Below the pieces are notes generated by a model. That model was not told the DNA's origin, did no database searches, and worked only from the letters and a program-made list of their open reading frames with translations. Below, in pieces: positions 13,598 to 21,814 of a stretch of 31,817 bases of DNA. The position numbers and the translations under genes are program-made. Source of the DNA: Oscillospiraceae bacterium (lineage in GTDB: Bacteria > Bacillota > Clostridia > Oscillospirales > Oscillospiraceae); assembly GCA_020025345.1 (NCBI GenBank), contig JAHHSH010000013.1, positions 1 to 31,817 of the forward strand, read 5' to 3'. Numbering within the stretch: the first letter of the stretch is position 1; each line of letters starts with the position of its first letter.

Positions 13598-14409
13598 GCT
13601 TACTTTTGGAAATGCTGACGTATCCCTTTATTGTCCGCGCCTTCGTGGTGGGCATTCTGGTGTCCCTGTGTGCCTCGCTTTTGGGTGTGCCGCTGGTGTT
13701 GAAGCGCTACTCCATGATCGGTGACGGCCTGAGCCATGTGTCTTTCGGCGCGTTGAGCGTGGCCTTGGCCTGCGGCTGGGCACCGCTGCCGGTATCCATT
13801 CCGGTGGTGATCGTGGCAGCACTTTTGCTGCTGCGGATGACAGAGCGCAGCCGCATCGGGGCAGACGCCGCCATTGCCGTGGCCTCGGCTTCAGCGCTGG
13901 CCATCGGCGTTACTGTTACCAGTCTGACCACCGGTATGACCACCGATGTGGACAGCTATATGTTCGGCAGTATCCTCGCTATGGATCGCCATGATGTGGT
14001 GCTCAGCGTGGTGCTCAGCGCGGCGGTGCTGGTTCTCTTTGTGGTGTGCTACCATAAGCTCTTTGCCATCACCTTTGATGAGAGCTTTTCCCGCGCCACC
14101 GGCGTGAAGGTGGGCTGGTACAATACGCTGCTGGCGGTGTTGACGGCGCTGACCATCGTGCTGGGTATGCGGATGATGGGCGCGATGCTGATCTCCTCGC
14201 TGGTGATCTTCCCGGCGCTCACGGCGATGCGCGTTTTCAAGCGCTTCCGTTCGGTGGTGCTGTGCGCCGGTATTTTAAGCGTGCTGTGCTTCTGCGTCGG
14301 ACTGACCGGCTCGTACCTCATCGGTACGCCGGTGGGTGCTACGGTGGTGCTGGTAAATCTGGCGGCCTTTTTGCTCGCTTGCCTTTTCCAGCATTTGCGC
14401 CGAGGTTGA
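13594..14409 (+). CDS. znuB: Zinc ABC transporter permease
   Basis: A 271-residue ABC-3 family permease with about eight to nine helices. Family blocks include VLKRYSMIGDGLSHVSFGALSVALA, the GADAAIAVASASALAIG segment, the GSILAMDRHDV loop, and the conserved FDESFSRATGVKVGWYNTLLAVLTALTIVLGMRMMGAMLISSLVIFPALTA region condensed in the second half. It forms the membrane channel for zinc and is the last gene of the operon. The ATG overlaps the znuC stop codon, and an intrinsic terminator follows 15 bases after the znuB stop codon. Confidence 0.93.
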   Translation: MSLLLEMLTYPFIVRAFVVGILVSLCASLLGVPLVLKRYSMIGDGLSHVSFGALSVALACGWAPLPVSIPVVIVAALLLLRMTERSRIGADAAIAVASASALAIGVTVTSLTTGMTTDVDSYMFGSILAMDRHDVVLSVVLSAAVLVLFVVCYHKLFAITFDESFSRATGVKVGWYNTLLAVLTALTIVLGMRMMGAMLISSLVIFPALTAMRVFKRFRSVVLCAGILSVLCFCVGLTGSYLIGTPVGATVVLVNLAAFLLACLFQHLRRG

Positions 14410-14422
14410 AAAAAGTGCATGA

Positions 14423-14456
14423 AACAGGCGCTGCAGGAGGACTGCAACGCCTGTTT
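14423..14456 (+). terminator. Intrinsic terminator of the zinc operon
   Basis: AACAGGCG-CTGCAG pairs with CTGCA-ACGCCTGTT around a GAGGA loop, followed by six T. Lies just past the znuB stop codon. Confidence 0.92.
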
Positions 14457-14502
14457 TTTCGGGAAAAACAGCAAAAACGACCGGATTTCCTTTGAAAAAA
14501 CC

Positions 14503-14531
14503 TTGCAATGATAAGGAAAATGTGGTACACT
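14503..14531 (+). promoter_or_regulatory. Promoter of the rimP-nusA-infB operon
   Basis: TTGCAA (14503-14508), a 17-base spacer and TACACT (14526-14531), with a TG two bases before the -10 (extended -10). Leaves a leader of about 95 bases before rimP. Confidence 0.75.
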
Positions 14532-14557
14532 TCCTCATAGTAAGGTAAGTTGATGCG

Positions 14558-14587
14558 AGAGTGGACTTGAAAAGTCCGCTCTTTTTC
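14558..14587 (+). terminator. Leader terminator (attenuator) before rimP
   Basis: GAGTGGACTT (14559-14568) and AAGTCCGCTC (14572-14581) form a perfect 10-base stem with a GAA loop, followed by five T. It lies between the operon promoter and rimP, so it can only act by attenuation. In Bacillus subtilis the matching leader is known to hold a NusA-dependent terminator that autoregulates the operon; the same role here is an inference from position. Confidence 0.8.
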
Positions 14588-14633
14588 TTGGGCAAATTTC
14601 GATCCTTAAAATGTTTGAAATGTGAGGCTTGAT

Positions 14634-15089
14634 ATGAAAAAAGTGACCGATCTTGTGGCAGAACTGGCTGCCCCGGCCGTGGAGCGGCAGGGCTGTGAGC
14701 TGTGGGACGTGGAGTACGTCCGGGAGGCTGGCCAGTGGTATCTGCGGCTCTATCTGGATAAGGAGGGCGGCGTCGATATCCTCGACTGTGAGGCCGTCAG
14801 CCGTGAGGTCAGCGATCTGCTGGATGAAGCCGACCCCATTGAGGCAAGCTATATCTTTGAGGTGTCCTCTGCCGGTGCGGAGCGGGCATTGAAGCGGCCC
14901 GGCGATTTTGAGCGCTTCATGGGCAGCCCTGTGCTGGTCAAGACCTACAAGAACCGGGACGGCCGCAAGGAGTTCGCCGGTACGCTGGTGGGCTATGAAA
15001 ACGGCGACGTGCTGTTGGAGATGGGCAAGGAGACGCTGCGCTTTGCTAAGGCAGAGGTGGCGCTGGTACGCCTGCGGGTTGTATTTTAA
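14634..15089 (+). CDS. rimP: Ribosome maturation factor RimP
   Basis: A 151-residue protein of the RimP (YlxS/DUF150) family, needed to mature the 30S subunit. The N-terminal alpha/beta domain contains GCELWDVEYVRE and LRLYLDKEGGVDILDCEAVSREVSDLLD, then the conserved YIFEVSSAGAERALKRPGDFERFMG. The C-terminal SH3-like barrel carries the GTLVGYENGDVLLE strand pair. The ATG at 14634 is preferred over the GTG at 14622, which serves as part of the GTGAGG ribosome binding region. First gene of the operon. Confidence 0.95.
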   Translation: MKKVTDLVAELAAPAVERQGCELWDVEYVREAGQWYLRLYLDKEGGVDILDCEAVSREVSDLLDEADPIEASYIFEVSSAGAERALKRPGDFERFMGSPVLVKTYKNRDGRKEFAGTLVGYENGDVLLEMGKETLRFAKAEVALVRLRVVF

Positions 15090-15132
15090 TGAGAAAGAAC
15101 AAGGTTTTGAATAGAGAATAGGAGAATCGGAT

Positions 15133-16191
15133 ATGAAATGTGAAGAAATCTTTGCGGCGCTTGCCATGCTGGAAAAAGAGCGCGGCATCCCTCAGAACTT
15201 CATGATGGGAAAGATCATCCAGGCGCTGACCACCGCCTATAAGCGTGACCACGAGGGTGTGGAGAACGTGATCGTGGACGTGGACGAAGAGCGCCATGAA
15301 TTGAAGATGTTCGTGCAGAAGGAGATCGTGGAAGAGGTGGAATTCCCCGGCACCCAGATCTCTCTGGCTGAGGCTAAGGCCCTGTCCGCCAAGAACGAGG
15401 TGGGCGGCATGGTGAATCTGCCGGTGAAGAATGTAGAGTTTGGCCGTATCGCCGCCGGCAACGGTAAGCAGGTGATTATTCAGGGCCTGCGCGAGGCAGA
15501 GCACGGCATGGTCTATGACGAGTTCAACTCCAAGCAGCACGAGATCCTGACCGGTACCGTGACCCGCATCGACCCCCGCTATGGCAACGTGCATCTGCGC
15601 ATCGTCGGCCCCAGCGGTGAGTCCACCGAGGCTGTGCTGCCCGTCAATGAGCAGGTGCAGGGCGAGGAGCTGGTGGAAGGCCAGATGGTCAAGGTCTATC
15701 TGGTGGAAGTCCGCCGCAGCACCCGCGGCCCGCAGGTGGTGATCTCCCGTACCCACCCCGGCCTTGTGAAGCGCCTTTTCGAGCTGGAAGTGCCGGAGAT
15801 TTTCGATGGCACCGTGGAGATCCGCAGCATCTCCCGCGAGCCCGGTAACCGCACCAAGATGGCAGTCTGGTCTGCCGATGAGAACGTCGATCCCATCGGT
15901 GCCTGCGTCGGCCCCCGCGGCCAGCGTGTCAACGCCATTGTGGATGAGCTGCAGGGTGAGAAGATTGATATTATCAAGTACAGTGAGGATCCGGCGGAGT
16001 TTATCGCCGCAGCTCTGGCTCCCGCCGATGTGGTGAGTGTACAGCTTGCTGACGAGGGTAAGGCCTGCCGCGTGGTGGTGCCGGACGATCAGCTGAGTTT
16101 GGCCATCGGCAAGGAGGGACAGAACGCCCGTCTGGCCGCCCGTCTGACCGGCTATAAGATCGACATTAAGCCCGCCTCCTATCAGGAGTAA
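15133..16191 (+). CDS. nusA: Transcription termination/antitermination factor NusA
   Basis: A 352-residue NusA of the short Gram-positive form without the C-terminal acidic repeats. The N-terminal RNA polymerase-binding domain covers about 1-125, an S1 domain about 135-200 (ILTGTVTRID...NVHLRI), and two KH domains follow, with GACVGPRGQRVNAIVDEL and LAIGKEGQNARLAARLTG. NusA slows polymerase and helps hairpins terminate transcription. It follows rimP by 43 bases with AGGAG before the ATG. The leader hairpin upstream of rimP may be its feedback target. Confidence 0.97.
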   Translation: MKCEEIFAALAMLEKERGIPQNFMMGKIIQALTTAYKRDHEGVENVIVDVDEERHELKMFVQKEIVEEVEFPGTQISLAEAKALSAKNEVGGMVNLPVKNVEFGRIAAGNGKQVIIQGLREAEHGMVYDEFNSKQHEILTGTVTRIDPRYGNVHLRIVGPSGESTEAVLPVNEQVQGEELVEGQMVKVYLVEVRRSTRGPQVVISRTHPGLVKRLFELEVPEIFDGTVEIRSISREPGNRTKMAVWSADENVDPIGACVGPRGQRVNAIVDELQGEKIDIIKYSEDPAEFIAAALAPADVVSVQLADEGKACRVVVPDDQLSLAIGKEGQNARLAARLTGYKIDIKPASYQE

Positions 16192-16214
16192 TCAGAAAAG
16201 GAGAGGTGTCGGAT

Positions 16215-16484
16215 ATGCCTAAGGTGAAAAAGATCCCCCAGCGCCAGTGTGTGGGCTGCCGCACCATGCGGGATAAGAAGGACTTGATCCGCGTGGTCAA
16301 GACGCCGGAGGGGGAAATTGTTTTGGATACCACCGGGAAGAAGTCCGGGCGCGGTGCCTATGTGTGCCCGGAGCTGCAGTGCCTGCAAAAGGCACGCAAG
16401 GCGCGTGCGCTGGAGCGTGCGCTGGATGTTGCCATTCCCGGTGAGGTATATGATGCGCTGGAGGCGCAGATGGAAAACGCATGA
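16215..16484 (+). CDS. rnpM: RNase P modulator RnpM (YlxR)
   Basis: An 89-residue basic protein of the YlxR/DUF448 family. The signature motifs are QCVGCR near residue 11 and SGRGAYVC near 50, with a basic helix LQKARKARALERAL at the end. The Bacillus protein binds RNase P RNA and modulates its activity. The ATG at 16215 sits 8 bases after GGAGAGG; the in-frame GTG at 16206 overlaps that site and is rejected. The end overlaps ylxQ. Confidence 0.93.
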   Translation: MPKVKKIPQRQCVGCRTMRDKKDLIRVVKTPEGEIVLDTTGKKSGRGAYVCPELQCLQKARKARALERALDVAIPGEVYDALEAQMENA

Positions 16485-17089
16485 TGGAACATATCTTATC
16501 AATGATGGGCCTTGCCAAGAAGGCGGGCAAAGTAGCTATCGGGGAAGAGCCGGTGGGTGCTGAGGCCAGAGCCAAGCACGCCCGTGTGATCCTGGTGGCA
16601 CAGGATGCCGGTGCCAGTTCCGTACGCCGTGCTTTCTCCTTTGCCGAGTCCGGTGCCTGCCTGTGCCTGACCGTTCCGGCGGATAAGGATCAGATGGGCC
16701 GTGCCCTGGGACGCACCAGCTGCGCCATGGCGGCTGTGACGGACATCGGCTTTGCCGAGGCCATTGTAAAGAAGCTGGCCGCGCTGGATCCCGAGCACTA
16801 CAGCAGTGCTGCCGGACAGCTGGAAATCAAGGCCAAGCGTGCCGCTCAGCGGCGGCAGGAGAAGCTGCAGCACGAGAAGAACGTGCACAACGGCAAAAAG
16901 AAGAAAAAAGAGCCCGAAGCGGCCCCGGTTGCGGCTGCGGAGGAGAGAAAAGCAGGGGGAAAATCCCCCGCCCGACCCCATTCCGGTCAGCGCCGCCCTG
17001 TGGGCAAGCGCCGACCCCGGACAGAAGCGCCCCGCTTTGCGGGCAGCCGTCCCGTGAAAAAGGGAAAGGGTTCGGTAAAAAAGAAGTAA
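16481..17089 (+). CDS. ylxQ: L7Ae-family RNA-binding protein YlxQ with long basic C-terminal tail
   Basis: The first ~105 residues are a typical L7Ae/L30e domain: LSMMGLAKKAGKVAIGEEPV, ARVILVAQDAG, and the nucleotide-binding face near LCLTVPADKDQMGRALGRTSCAMAAVTD. The usual YlxQ protein ends about there. This one continues for some 90 more residues rich in Lys, Arg, Ala, Pro and Glu (GKKKKKEPEAA, GQRRPVGKRRPR, VKKGKGSVKKK), with no visible fold and probably disordered, positively charged RNA-binding character. The start ATG overlaps the rnpM stop codon; a second ATG follows directly. The neighbours confirm the ylxQ position. The role of the tail is unknown. Confidence 0.9.
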   Translation: MMEHILSMMGLAKKAGKVAIGEEPVGAEARAKHARVILVAQDAGASSVRRAFSFAESGACLCLTVPADKDQMGRALGRTSCAMAAVTDIGFAEAIVKKLAALDPEHYSSAAGQLEIKAKRAAQRRQEKLQHEKNVHNGKKKKKEPEAAPVAAAEERKAGGKSPARPHSGQRRPVGKRRPRTEAPRFAGSRPVKKGKGSVKKK

Positions 17090-17146
17090 GGAATTTCAGA
17101 CGGTGAGGTACAGCCCTGCCGTATCATAAGATGGAGGTGGCTTTAT

Positions 17147-19510
17147 TTGGGTAGCGTAGTCAACAAATATAGAGTGCATGAGGTGGCGAAGGACTTTGGA
17201 CTGTCCACCAAGGAAATCACGGAGATTTTGACCAAGTACGCCGAGACTCCCAAAAACCATATGCAGGTGCTGGATGACCGGGAACTGTCCTTGATTTTTG
17301 AGTATCTGACCCAGCATCATCAGGTGTCCGGGATTCAGGAGATCTTCGCCGAGGGCGCTAAGTCTGCGGAGAAGAAGCCGGAGAGCACTAAGAACGAGAA
17401 CAACAATAAGCAGCAGTCCGGTGCTCACAGCGAGCGCCAGCCGGCACAGCAGCAGAACAATCATCAGCAGAAGGAACATCAGCAGAACAACCAGCCGGAG
17501 CGCAAGCACATGTCCCGCGTGCCGGAGACCCGCGTGGTGGATACCCGTAAGGCTACCAACGTGAATCTGGATAAGTATGATGAGAAGCTGCAGGAGATGG
17601 CCGAGAGCCGCAACAGCGGCGGCCATCGCCGTGACCAGAATCAGGGCGGCAAGGAGAAGTTCCGCAACAAGAGACGTAACGGCCCCCAGAGCAACAAGAG
17701 CAAGCAGGAGGAGGCCGACCGTATGCGCCGCCTGCGTCTGGAGATCATCAAAAAGACCCCTGTCACCGTGGAAATCGGCGACGAGATCTCTGTGGGCGAG
17801 CTGGCAAGCCGCATGAAAAAGACCGGCGCCGAGGTGGTCAAGTGCCTGATGAAGAACGGCATCATGGCCTCTTTGAGCCAGGTGATCGATTTCGATACCG
17901 CCGCCATCATTGCCGAGGAAATGGGCTGCAAGGTGGAGCGCGAAGTCGTTGTTACTATTGAAGAGAAGCTGATCGACGACCATCAGGACGCCGAGGAGGA
18001 TCTGGAGCCCCGCGCACCCGTTGTGGTGGTTATGGGCCACGTTGACCACGGTAAGACCAGCCTTCTGGACTATATCCGTAACGCCCATGTGACCTCCGGC
18101 GAGGCTGGCGGCATTACCCAGCACATCGGTGCCTATCAGGTCAAGGTGAAGGGCAAGCCCGTCACGTTCCTGGATACCCCCGGCCATGAGGCATTTACCT
18201 CCATGCGTGCCCGCGGCGCCATGGTCACCGATATTGCCATTCTGGTGGTGGCTGCCGACGACGGCATCATGCCCCAGACCATCGAGTCCATCAACCATGC
18301 TAAGGCCGCCGAGATCCCCATCATCGTGGCCATCAACAAGATGGATAAGCCCACTGCCAACCCCGAGCGCATCAAGCAGCAGCTCACCGAGCACGGTATC
18401 GTCTGCGAGGAGTGGGGCGGTGAGACCATTGTCTGCCCCATTTCCGCCAAGACCGGCGAAGGCGTGGAGAACCTGCTGGAGATGCTGACGCTGACCGCCG
18501 AGGTGAGCGAGCTGAAGGCAAACCCCAACCGTGCCGCACAGGGTACTGTGATCGAGGCACGTCTGGACAAGGGCCGCGGCCCTGTGGCCACCCTCCTCGT
18601 GCAGAACGGTACGCTGCATCAGGGCGACATCATTATCGCCGGTACCTCCGTGGGCCGTGTCCGCGCCATGGTCAGCGACAAGGGTCAGAAAATCAATACG
18701 GCCGGTCCCTCCGTACCTGTGGAGATCACCGGCTTGAGCGAGGCTCCCACCGCCGGTGCCGTCTTTAACGCCGTTGCCGACGAAAAGCTGGCCCGTGAGC
18801 TGGCAGAGCAGCGCAAGGAAGAGGAGAAGGCCCGCGCCAATGCCCCCATCACCAAGGTGTCTCTGGAGGATCTGTTCAGCCAGATCCAGGCCGGTGAGAT
18901 GAAGAACCTGAACCTGATCGTCAAGGCCGACGTACAGGGTTCCGTGGAGGCTGTGAAGAACTCTCTGGAGAAGCTGAGTAACGACGAGGTTCGCGTACGT
19001 GTGATTCACGGTGGTGTCGGCGCCATCAACGAGTCCGACGTGATGCTGGCTTCCACTTCGCAGGCCATCATCGTGGGCTTCAACGTCCGTCCCGATACGG
19101 CTGCCCGCGACAGCGCCGCACGCGCCAACGTGGATATGCGGATGTACCGCGTCATTTACGATGCCATCAACGAGATCGAGGCCGCTATGAAGGGTATGCT
19201 GGCACCCAAGTTCCGCGAGGTTCTGCTGGGTCATGCCGAGGTGCGCCAGACCTACAAGGTCTCCGGCGTGGGCACCGTGGCCGGCTGCTACGTGCAGGAC
19301 GGCAAGCTGCAGCGTAAGGACTGCCAGATTCGTCTGGTGCGCGACGGTATCGTGATCCACGAGGGTCTGCTGGCCTCTTTGCAGCGCTTTAAGGATTCCG
19401 TGAAGGAAGTTGCCTCCGGCTACGAGTGCGGCCTGAGCATCGAGAAGTTCAACGATATCAAGGATGGCGATATTATTGAAGCCTTCACCATGGAAGAAAT
19501 TCAACAGTAA
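17147..19510 (+). CDS. infB: Translation initiation factor IF-2
   Basis: A 787-residue GTPase that brings initiator tRNA to the 30S subunit. An IF2-N module lies at the start (KYRVHEVAKDFGLSTKEITEIL), then a Gln/Asn/His/Lys-rich linker (about 80-130) and a basic stretch, and a second IF2-N module near 210-260. The G domain has GHVDHGKT at 297-304 (G1), DTPGHEAF (G3), NKMD (G4) and SAKTGEG (G5). Domains II-IV follow, including the C-terminal initiator tRNA-binding barrel. I chose the TTG at 17147 because GGAGGTGG lies 8 bases before it and the first residues match the family start; no ATG fits. Confidence 0.97.
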   Translation: MGSVVNKYRVHEVAKDFGLSTKEITEILTKYAETPKNHMQVLDDRELSLIFEYLTQHHQVSGIQEIFAEGAKSAEKKPESTKNENNNKQQSGAHSERQPAQQQNNHQQKEHQQNNQPERKHMSRVPETRVVDTRKATNVNLDKYDEKLQEMAESRNSGGHRRDQNQGGKEKFRNKRRNGPQSNKSKQEEADRMRRLRLEIIKKTPVTVEIGDEISVGELASRMKKTGAEVVKCLMKNGIMASLSQVIDFDTAAIIAEEMGCKVEREVVVTIEEKLIDDHQDAEEDLEPRAPVVVVMGHVDHGKTSLLDYIRNAHVTSGEAGGITQHIGAYQVKVKGKPVTFLDTPGHEAFTSMRARGAMVTDIAILVVAADDGIMPQTIESINHAKAAEIPIIVAINKMDKPTANPERIKQQLTEHGIVCEEWGGETIVCPISAKTGEGVENLLEMLTLTAEVSELKANPNRAAQGTVIEARLDKGRGPVATLLVQNGTLHQGDIIIAGTSVGRVRAMVSDKGQKINTAGPSVPVEITGLSEAPTAGAVFNAVADEKLARELAEQRKEEEKARANAPITKVSLEDLFSQIQAGEMKNLNLIVKADVQGSVEAVKNSLEKLSNDEVRVRVIHGGVGAINESDVMLASTSQAIIVGFNVRPDTAARDSAARANVDMRMYRVIYDAINEIEAAMKGMLAPKFREVLLGHAEVRQTYKVSGVGTVAGCYVQDGKLQRKDCQIRLVRDGIVIHEGLLASLQRFKDSVKEVASGYECGLSIEKFNDIKDGDIIEAFTMEEIQQ

Positions 19511-19522
19511 CCATTGACCACT

Positions 19523-19554
19523 GGGGCGGGCGCGTACGCCCGTCCCGGTTTTTT
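19523..19554 (+). terminator. Internal terminator-like hairpin between infB and rbfA
   Basis: GGGGCGGGCG (19523-19532) pairs with CGCCCGTCCC (19537-19546) over ten bases (one G-T) and is followed by GG and six T. It lies inside the operon, 40 bases before rbfA, so read-through must occur or an internal promoter must exist. It may reduce transcript of the distal genes. Confidence 0.75.
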
Positions 19555-19594
19555 ATTGAAACGGACTATTTGTCCCGGAAAGGAGCAATCAACG

Positions 19595-19978
19595 ATGGCA
19601 TCAAACCGTATCGGCCGCATCAATGACGAGATCCGCCGGGAGCTCTCCGAGCTTCTGCGCACCGTCAAGGACCCCCGTGTCTCTGAGGCTATGCTGACCA
19701 TCACCCATGTGGATACCACCACCGACCTGCGCTATGCACGGGTCTATATCACCGCCATGGATCGCACCGGCGAGAAGGATCTCATGCGCGGGCTCAAGTC
19801 CGCCTCCGGCTATCTCCGCCGGGAGCTGGGCCACCGGCTGAATTTGCGCTACACCCCGGAGCTGCAGTTCATGGCGGACGACTCCATTGCCCACGGCGCC
19901 CATATTCTGGACGTACTGAGCCATGTCAAGCCCCCCAATCCCGCCAACGAGCATATCGTGCTGGATGACGAGGAGTGA
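19595..19978 (+). CDS. rbfA: 30S ribosome-binding factor RbfA
   Basis: A 127-residue single KH-domain protein that matures the 16S rRNA 5' end in 30S subunits. Typical blocks are RIGRINDEIRRELSELLRTVKDPRV, TITHVDTTTDLRYARVYIT and LRRELGHRLNLRYTPELQFMADDSI. The ATG at 19595 has AAAGGAG upstream; an open frame extending to 19514 runs through the hairpin and is not used. It lies just after the internal terminator-like hairpin. Confidence 0.95.
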   Translation: MASNRIGRINDEIRRELSELLRTVKDPRVSEAMLTITHVDTTTDLRYARVYITAMDRTGEKDLMRGLKSASGYLRRELGHRLNLRYTPELQFMADDSIAHGAHILDVLSHVKPPNPANEHIVLDDEE

Positions 19979-19982
19979 GGGT

Positions 19983-20930
19983 ATGATCGATACAAAGAAG
20001 GCCGCAGCGCTGCTGCAGACCATGAATCGAATCCTGCTTTTGACCCATGTGCGGCCCGATGGGGACACCATCGGCAGCGCCACGGCACTGTGCCTGGGCC
20101 TTCGGGCTATGGGCAAGGAGGCCTATCTCCTCTATAACCCGGAGATCACCGAGACCTATCTGCCCTACGCCGCCCCCTGCTGGGCGCCGGAGGGCTACGA
20201 GCCCGACCATGTGGTCAGTGTGGATGTGGCAGTGGCAGATCTGCTGCCGGAGAATGCTGCGCCTTATGGGGAACGCATTGAGCTGGCCATCGACCACCAC
20301 CCCTCCCACGGCTTTTTTGCCCGCGAGAGCTGTCTCTACGCCGAGGCGGCGGCCTGCGGCGAAATCGTCTATGAGATCCTTCGGGAACTGACGGACATCA
20401 CGCCGGAGATCGCGCTGCCGCTCTATGTGGCCATCGCCACCGACTGCGGCTGCTTTGTCTACAGCAATACTTCTGCTAAAACCCACCGCATCGCCGCCGC
20501 TCTCATGGAGACGGGCATCGATGTGAGCGGGGTGAATAAGCAGCTTTTCCGTACTAAGAGCAAGGTGCGTCTGAAAATGGAGGCGCGGATGGTGTCGGAG
20601 ATGGAGCTTTTCGACAACGACCGGGTGGTCATTATGAAGATCCCTCTGGCACTGCGAGAGGAGATGCACGCCACGGAGACGGACATCGAGGAGCTGAGTG
20701 CTCTGGCTCCCCAGGTGGAGGGCACGGACTGTGGCATCACGCTGCGGGAACTGTGCCCCGGCAAGGTGAAGATCTCTGTGCGCTCCGGCGCGCGCGTCAA
20801 CGCCAGCGAGGTCTGCGGGCAGCTGGGCGGCGGCGGCCACAAGGCGGCAGCCGGCGCTACCGTGGAGGGAACCTTGGACGAGGTGAAAAATGCCGTGCTC
20901 CACGCGGTGGAGACGGTGGTTTCTCAATAA
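19983..20930 (+). CDS. nrnA: DHH-family phosphoesterase, NrnA-type nanoRNase / pAp phosphatase
   Basis: A 315-residue DHH-DHHA1 protein. The catalytic motifs are HVRPDGDTIGSA (motif I, near 20-31), SVDVAV (motif II), DHHPSHG (motif III) and CGCFVYSNT. The C-terminal DHHA1 domain ends with QLGGGGHKAAAG. These enzymes degrade 2-5 nucleotide RNAs and 3'-phosphoadenosine 5'-phosphate with manganese. Position between rbfA and truB is typical of Clostridia. The ATG at 19983 follows the rbfA stop codon by four bases, with GAGGAG and GAGGG upstream. Confidence 0.92.
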   Translation: MIDTKKAAALLQTMNRILLLTHVRPDGDTIGSATALCLGLRAMGKEAYLLYNPEITETYLPYAAPCWAPEGYEPDHVVSVDVAVADLLPENAAPYGERIELAIDHHPSHGFFARESCLYAEAAACGEIVYEILRELTDITPEIALPLYVAIATDCGCFVYSNTSAKTHRIAAALMETGIDVSGVNKQLFRTKSKVRLKMEARMVSEMELFDNDRVVIMKIPLALREEMHATETDIEELSALAPQVEGTDCGITLRELCPGKVKISVRSGARVNASEVCGQLGGGGHKAAAGATVEGTLDEVKNAVLHAVETVVSQ

Positions 20931-20939
20931 GGAGCATAT

Positions 20940-21809
20940 ATGGCCAACGGAATCATCATTATGGACAAGCCCGCAGGCTGGACCAGCATGGATGTGTGCG
21001 CCAAGCTGCGGGGAATATTGAAAACGAAGAAAGTAGGCCACGCAGGAACACTGGATCCCATGGCCACCGGCGTGCTGCCCGTGTTTGTGGGACAGGCCAC
21101 CCGTGCCGTCAGCTTCGCGGAAAATGGGCGCAAGGAGTATGTGGCGTCCCTCCGTCTGGGTCTTGTGACCAATACGCAGGATACCTCCGGCGAGGTGCTG
21201 GAGGAGCACGAGGTCAACGTCACGGAGGAGGAAATCGCCCGTGTGCTGCCCCGGTTTACCGGGGATTTGCAGCAGATCCCGCCCATGTTCTCCGCCATTA
21301 AGGTGGGGGGTAAAAAACTCTATGAACTGGCCCGGAAGGGGCAGGAGGTGGAGCGCAAGAGCCGCCCGGTCACCATCTACGAGCTGGAGCTTCTGGGCCG
21401 GGACGAGGCGGGGGATTACCGGCTGCGCATCCTCTGCTCAAAGGGAACCTATGTGCGGACACTGTGCCACGACATCGGTGCGGCCTTGGGCTGCGGCGGG
21501 TGTATGAGCGCCCTGCGGCGCACCATGGCTGCCGGATTTACGCTGGCGGACAGTGTGACGCTGGAGACGGTGCAGGCGGAGGGGGAGAGCCTTCTTCGTC
21601 CTGTGGACAGCCTTTTTGCCGACAGCCCCGCCTATCAGATCCGCCATGAGAAGGTGGATAAGCTGTGCCGCAACGGCAATTCCTTCACGGTGCATGAGCC
21701 GCTGGCGGACGGTACCTATCGGGTCTACGGAATGGACGGCACCTTTTTGTGCCTGAGCCGTCTGGAGAGCGGCACCATGACCGCCCTCAAAAACTTTTTC
21801 GGAGCGTGA
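20940..21809 (+). CDS. truB: tRNA pseudouridine(55) synthase
   Basis: A 289-residue enzyme that makes pseudouridine 55 in the T-loop of tRNAs. The start GIIIMDKPAGWTSMDV and the catalytic block GHAGTLDPMATG (Asp39) are classic, followed by KEYVASLRLGLVTNTQDTSGE, QIPPMFSAIKVGGKKLYELARKG and CSKGTYVRTLCHDIG. The C-terminal PUA-like segment is present, though short. ATG at 20940 with AAGGAG 6 bases upstream, nine bases after nrnA. The end overlaps the beginning of ribF. Confidence 0.95.
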   Translation: MANGIIIMDKPAGWTSMDVCAKLRGILKTKKVGHAGTLDPMATGVLPVFVGQATRAVSFAENGRKEYVASLRLGLVTNTQDTSGEVLEEHEVNVTEEEIARVLPRFTGDLQQIPPMFSAIKVGGKKLYELARKGQEVERKSRPVTIYELELLGRDEAGDYRLRILCSKGTYVRTLCHDIGAALGCGGCMSALRRTMAAGFTLADSVTLETVQAEGESLLRPVDSLFADSPAYQIRHEKVDKLCRNGNSFTVHEPLADGTYRVYGMDGTFLCLSRLESGTMTALKNFFGA

Positions 21810-21814
21810 GAGAA

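Noticed and set aside
17096..19504. An 802-codon open frame on the minus strand opposite infB
   Set aside because: It mirrors infB across its whole length; G/C at the third codon position leaves the antisense frame open. It has no ribosome binding site and no family motif. IF-2 on the plus strand is certain.
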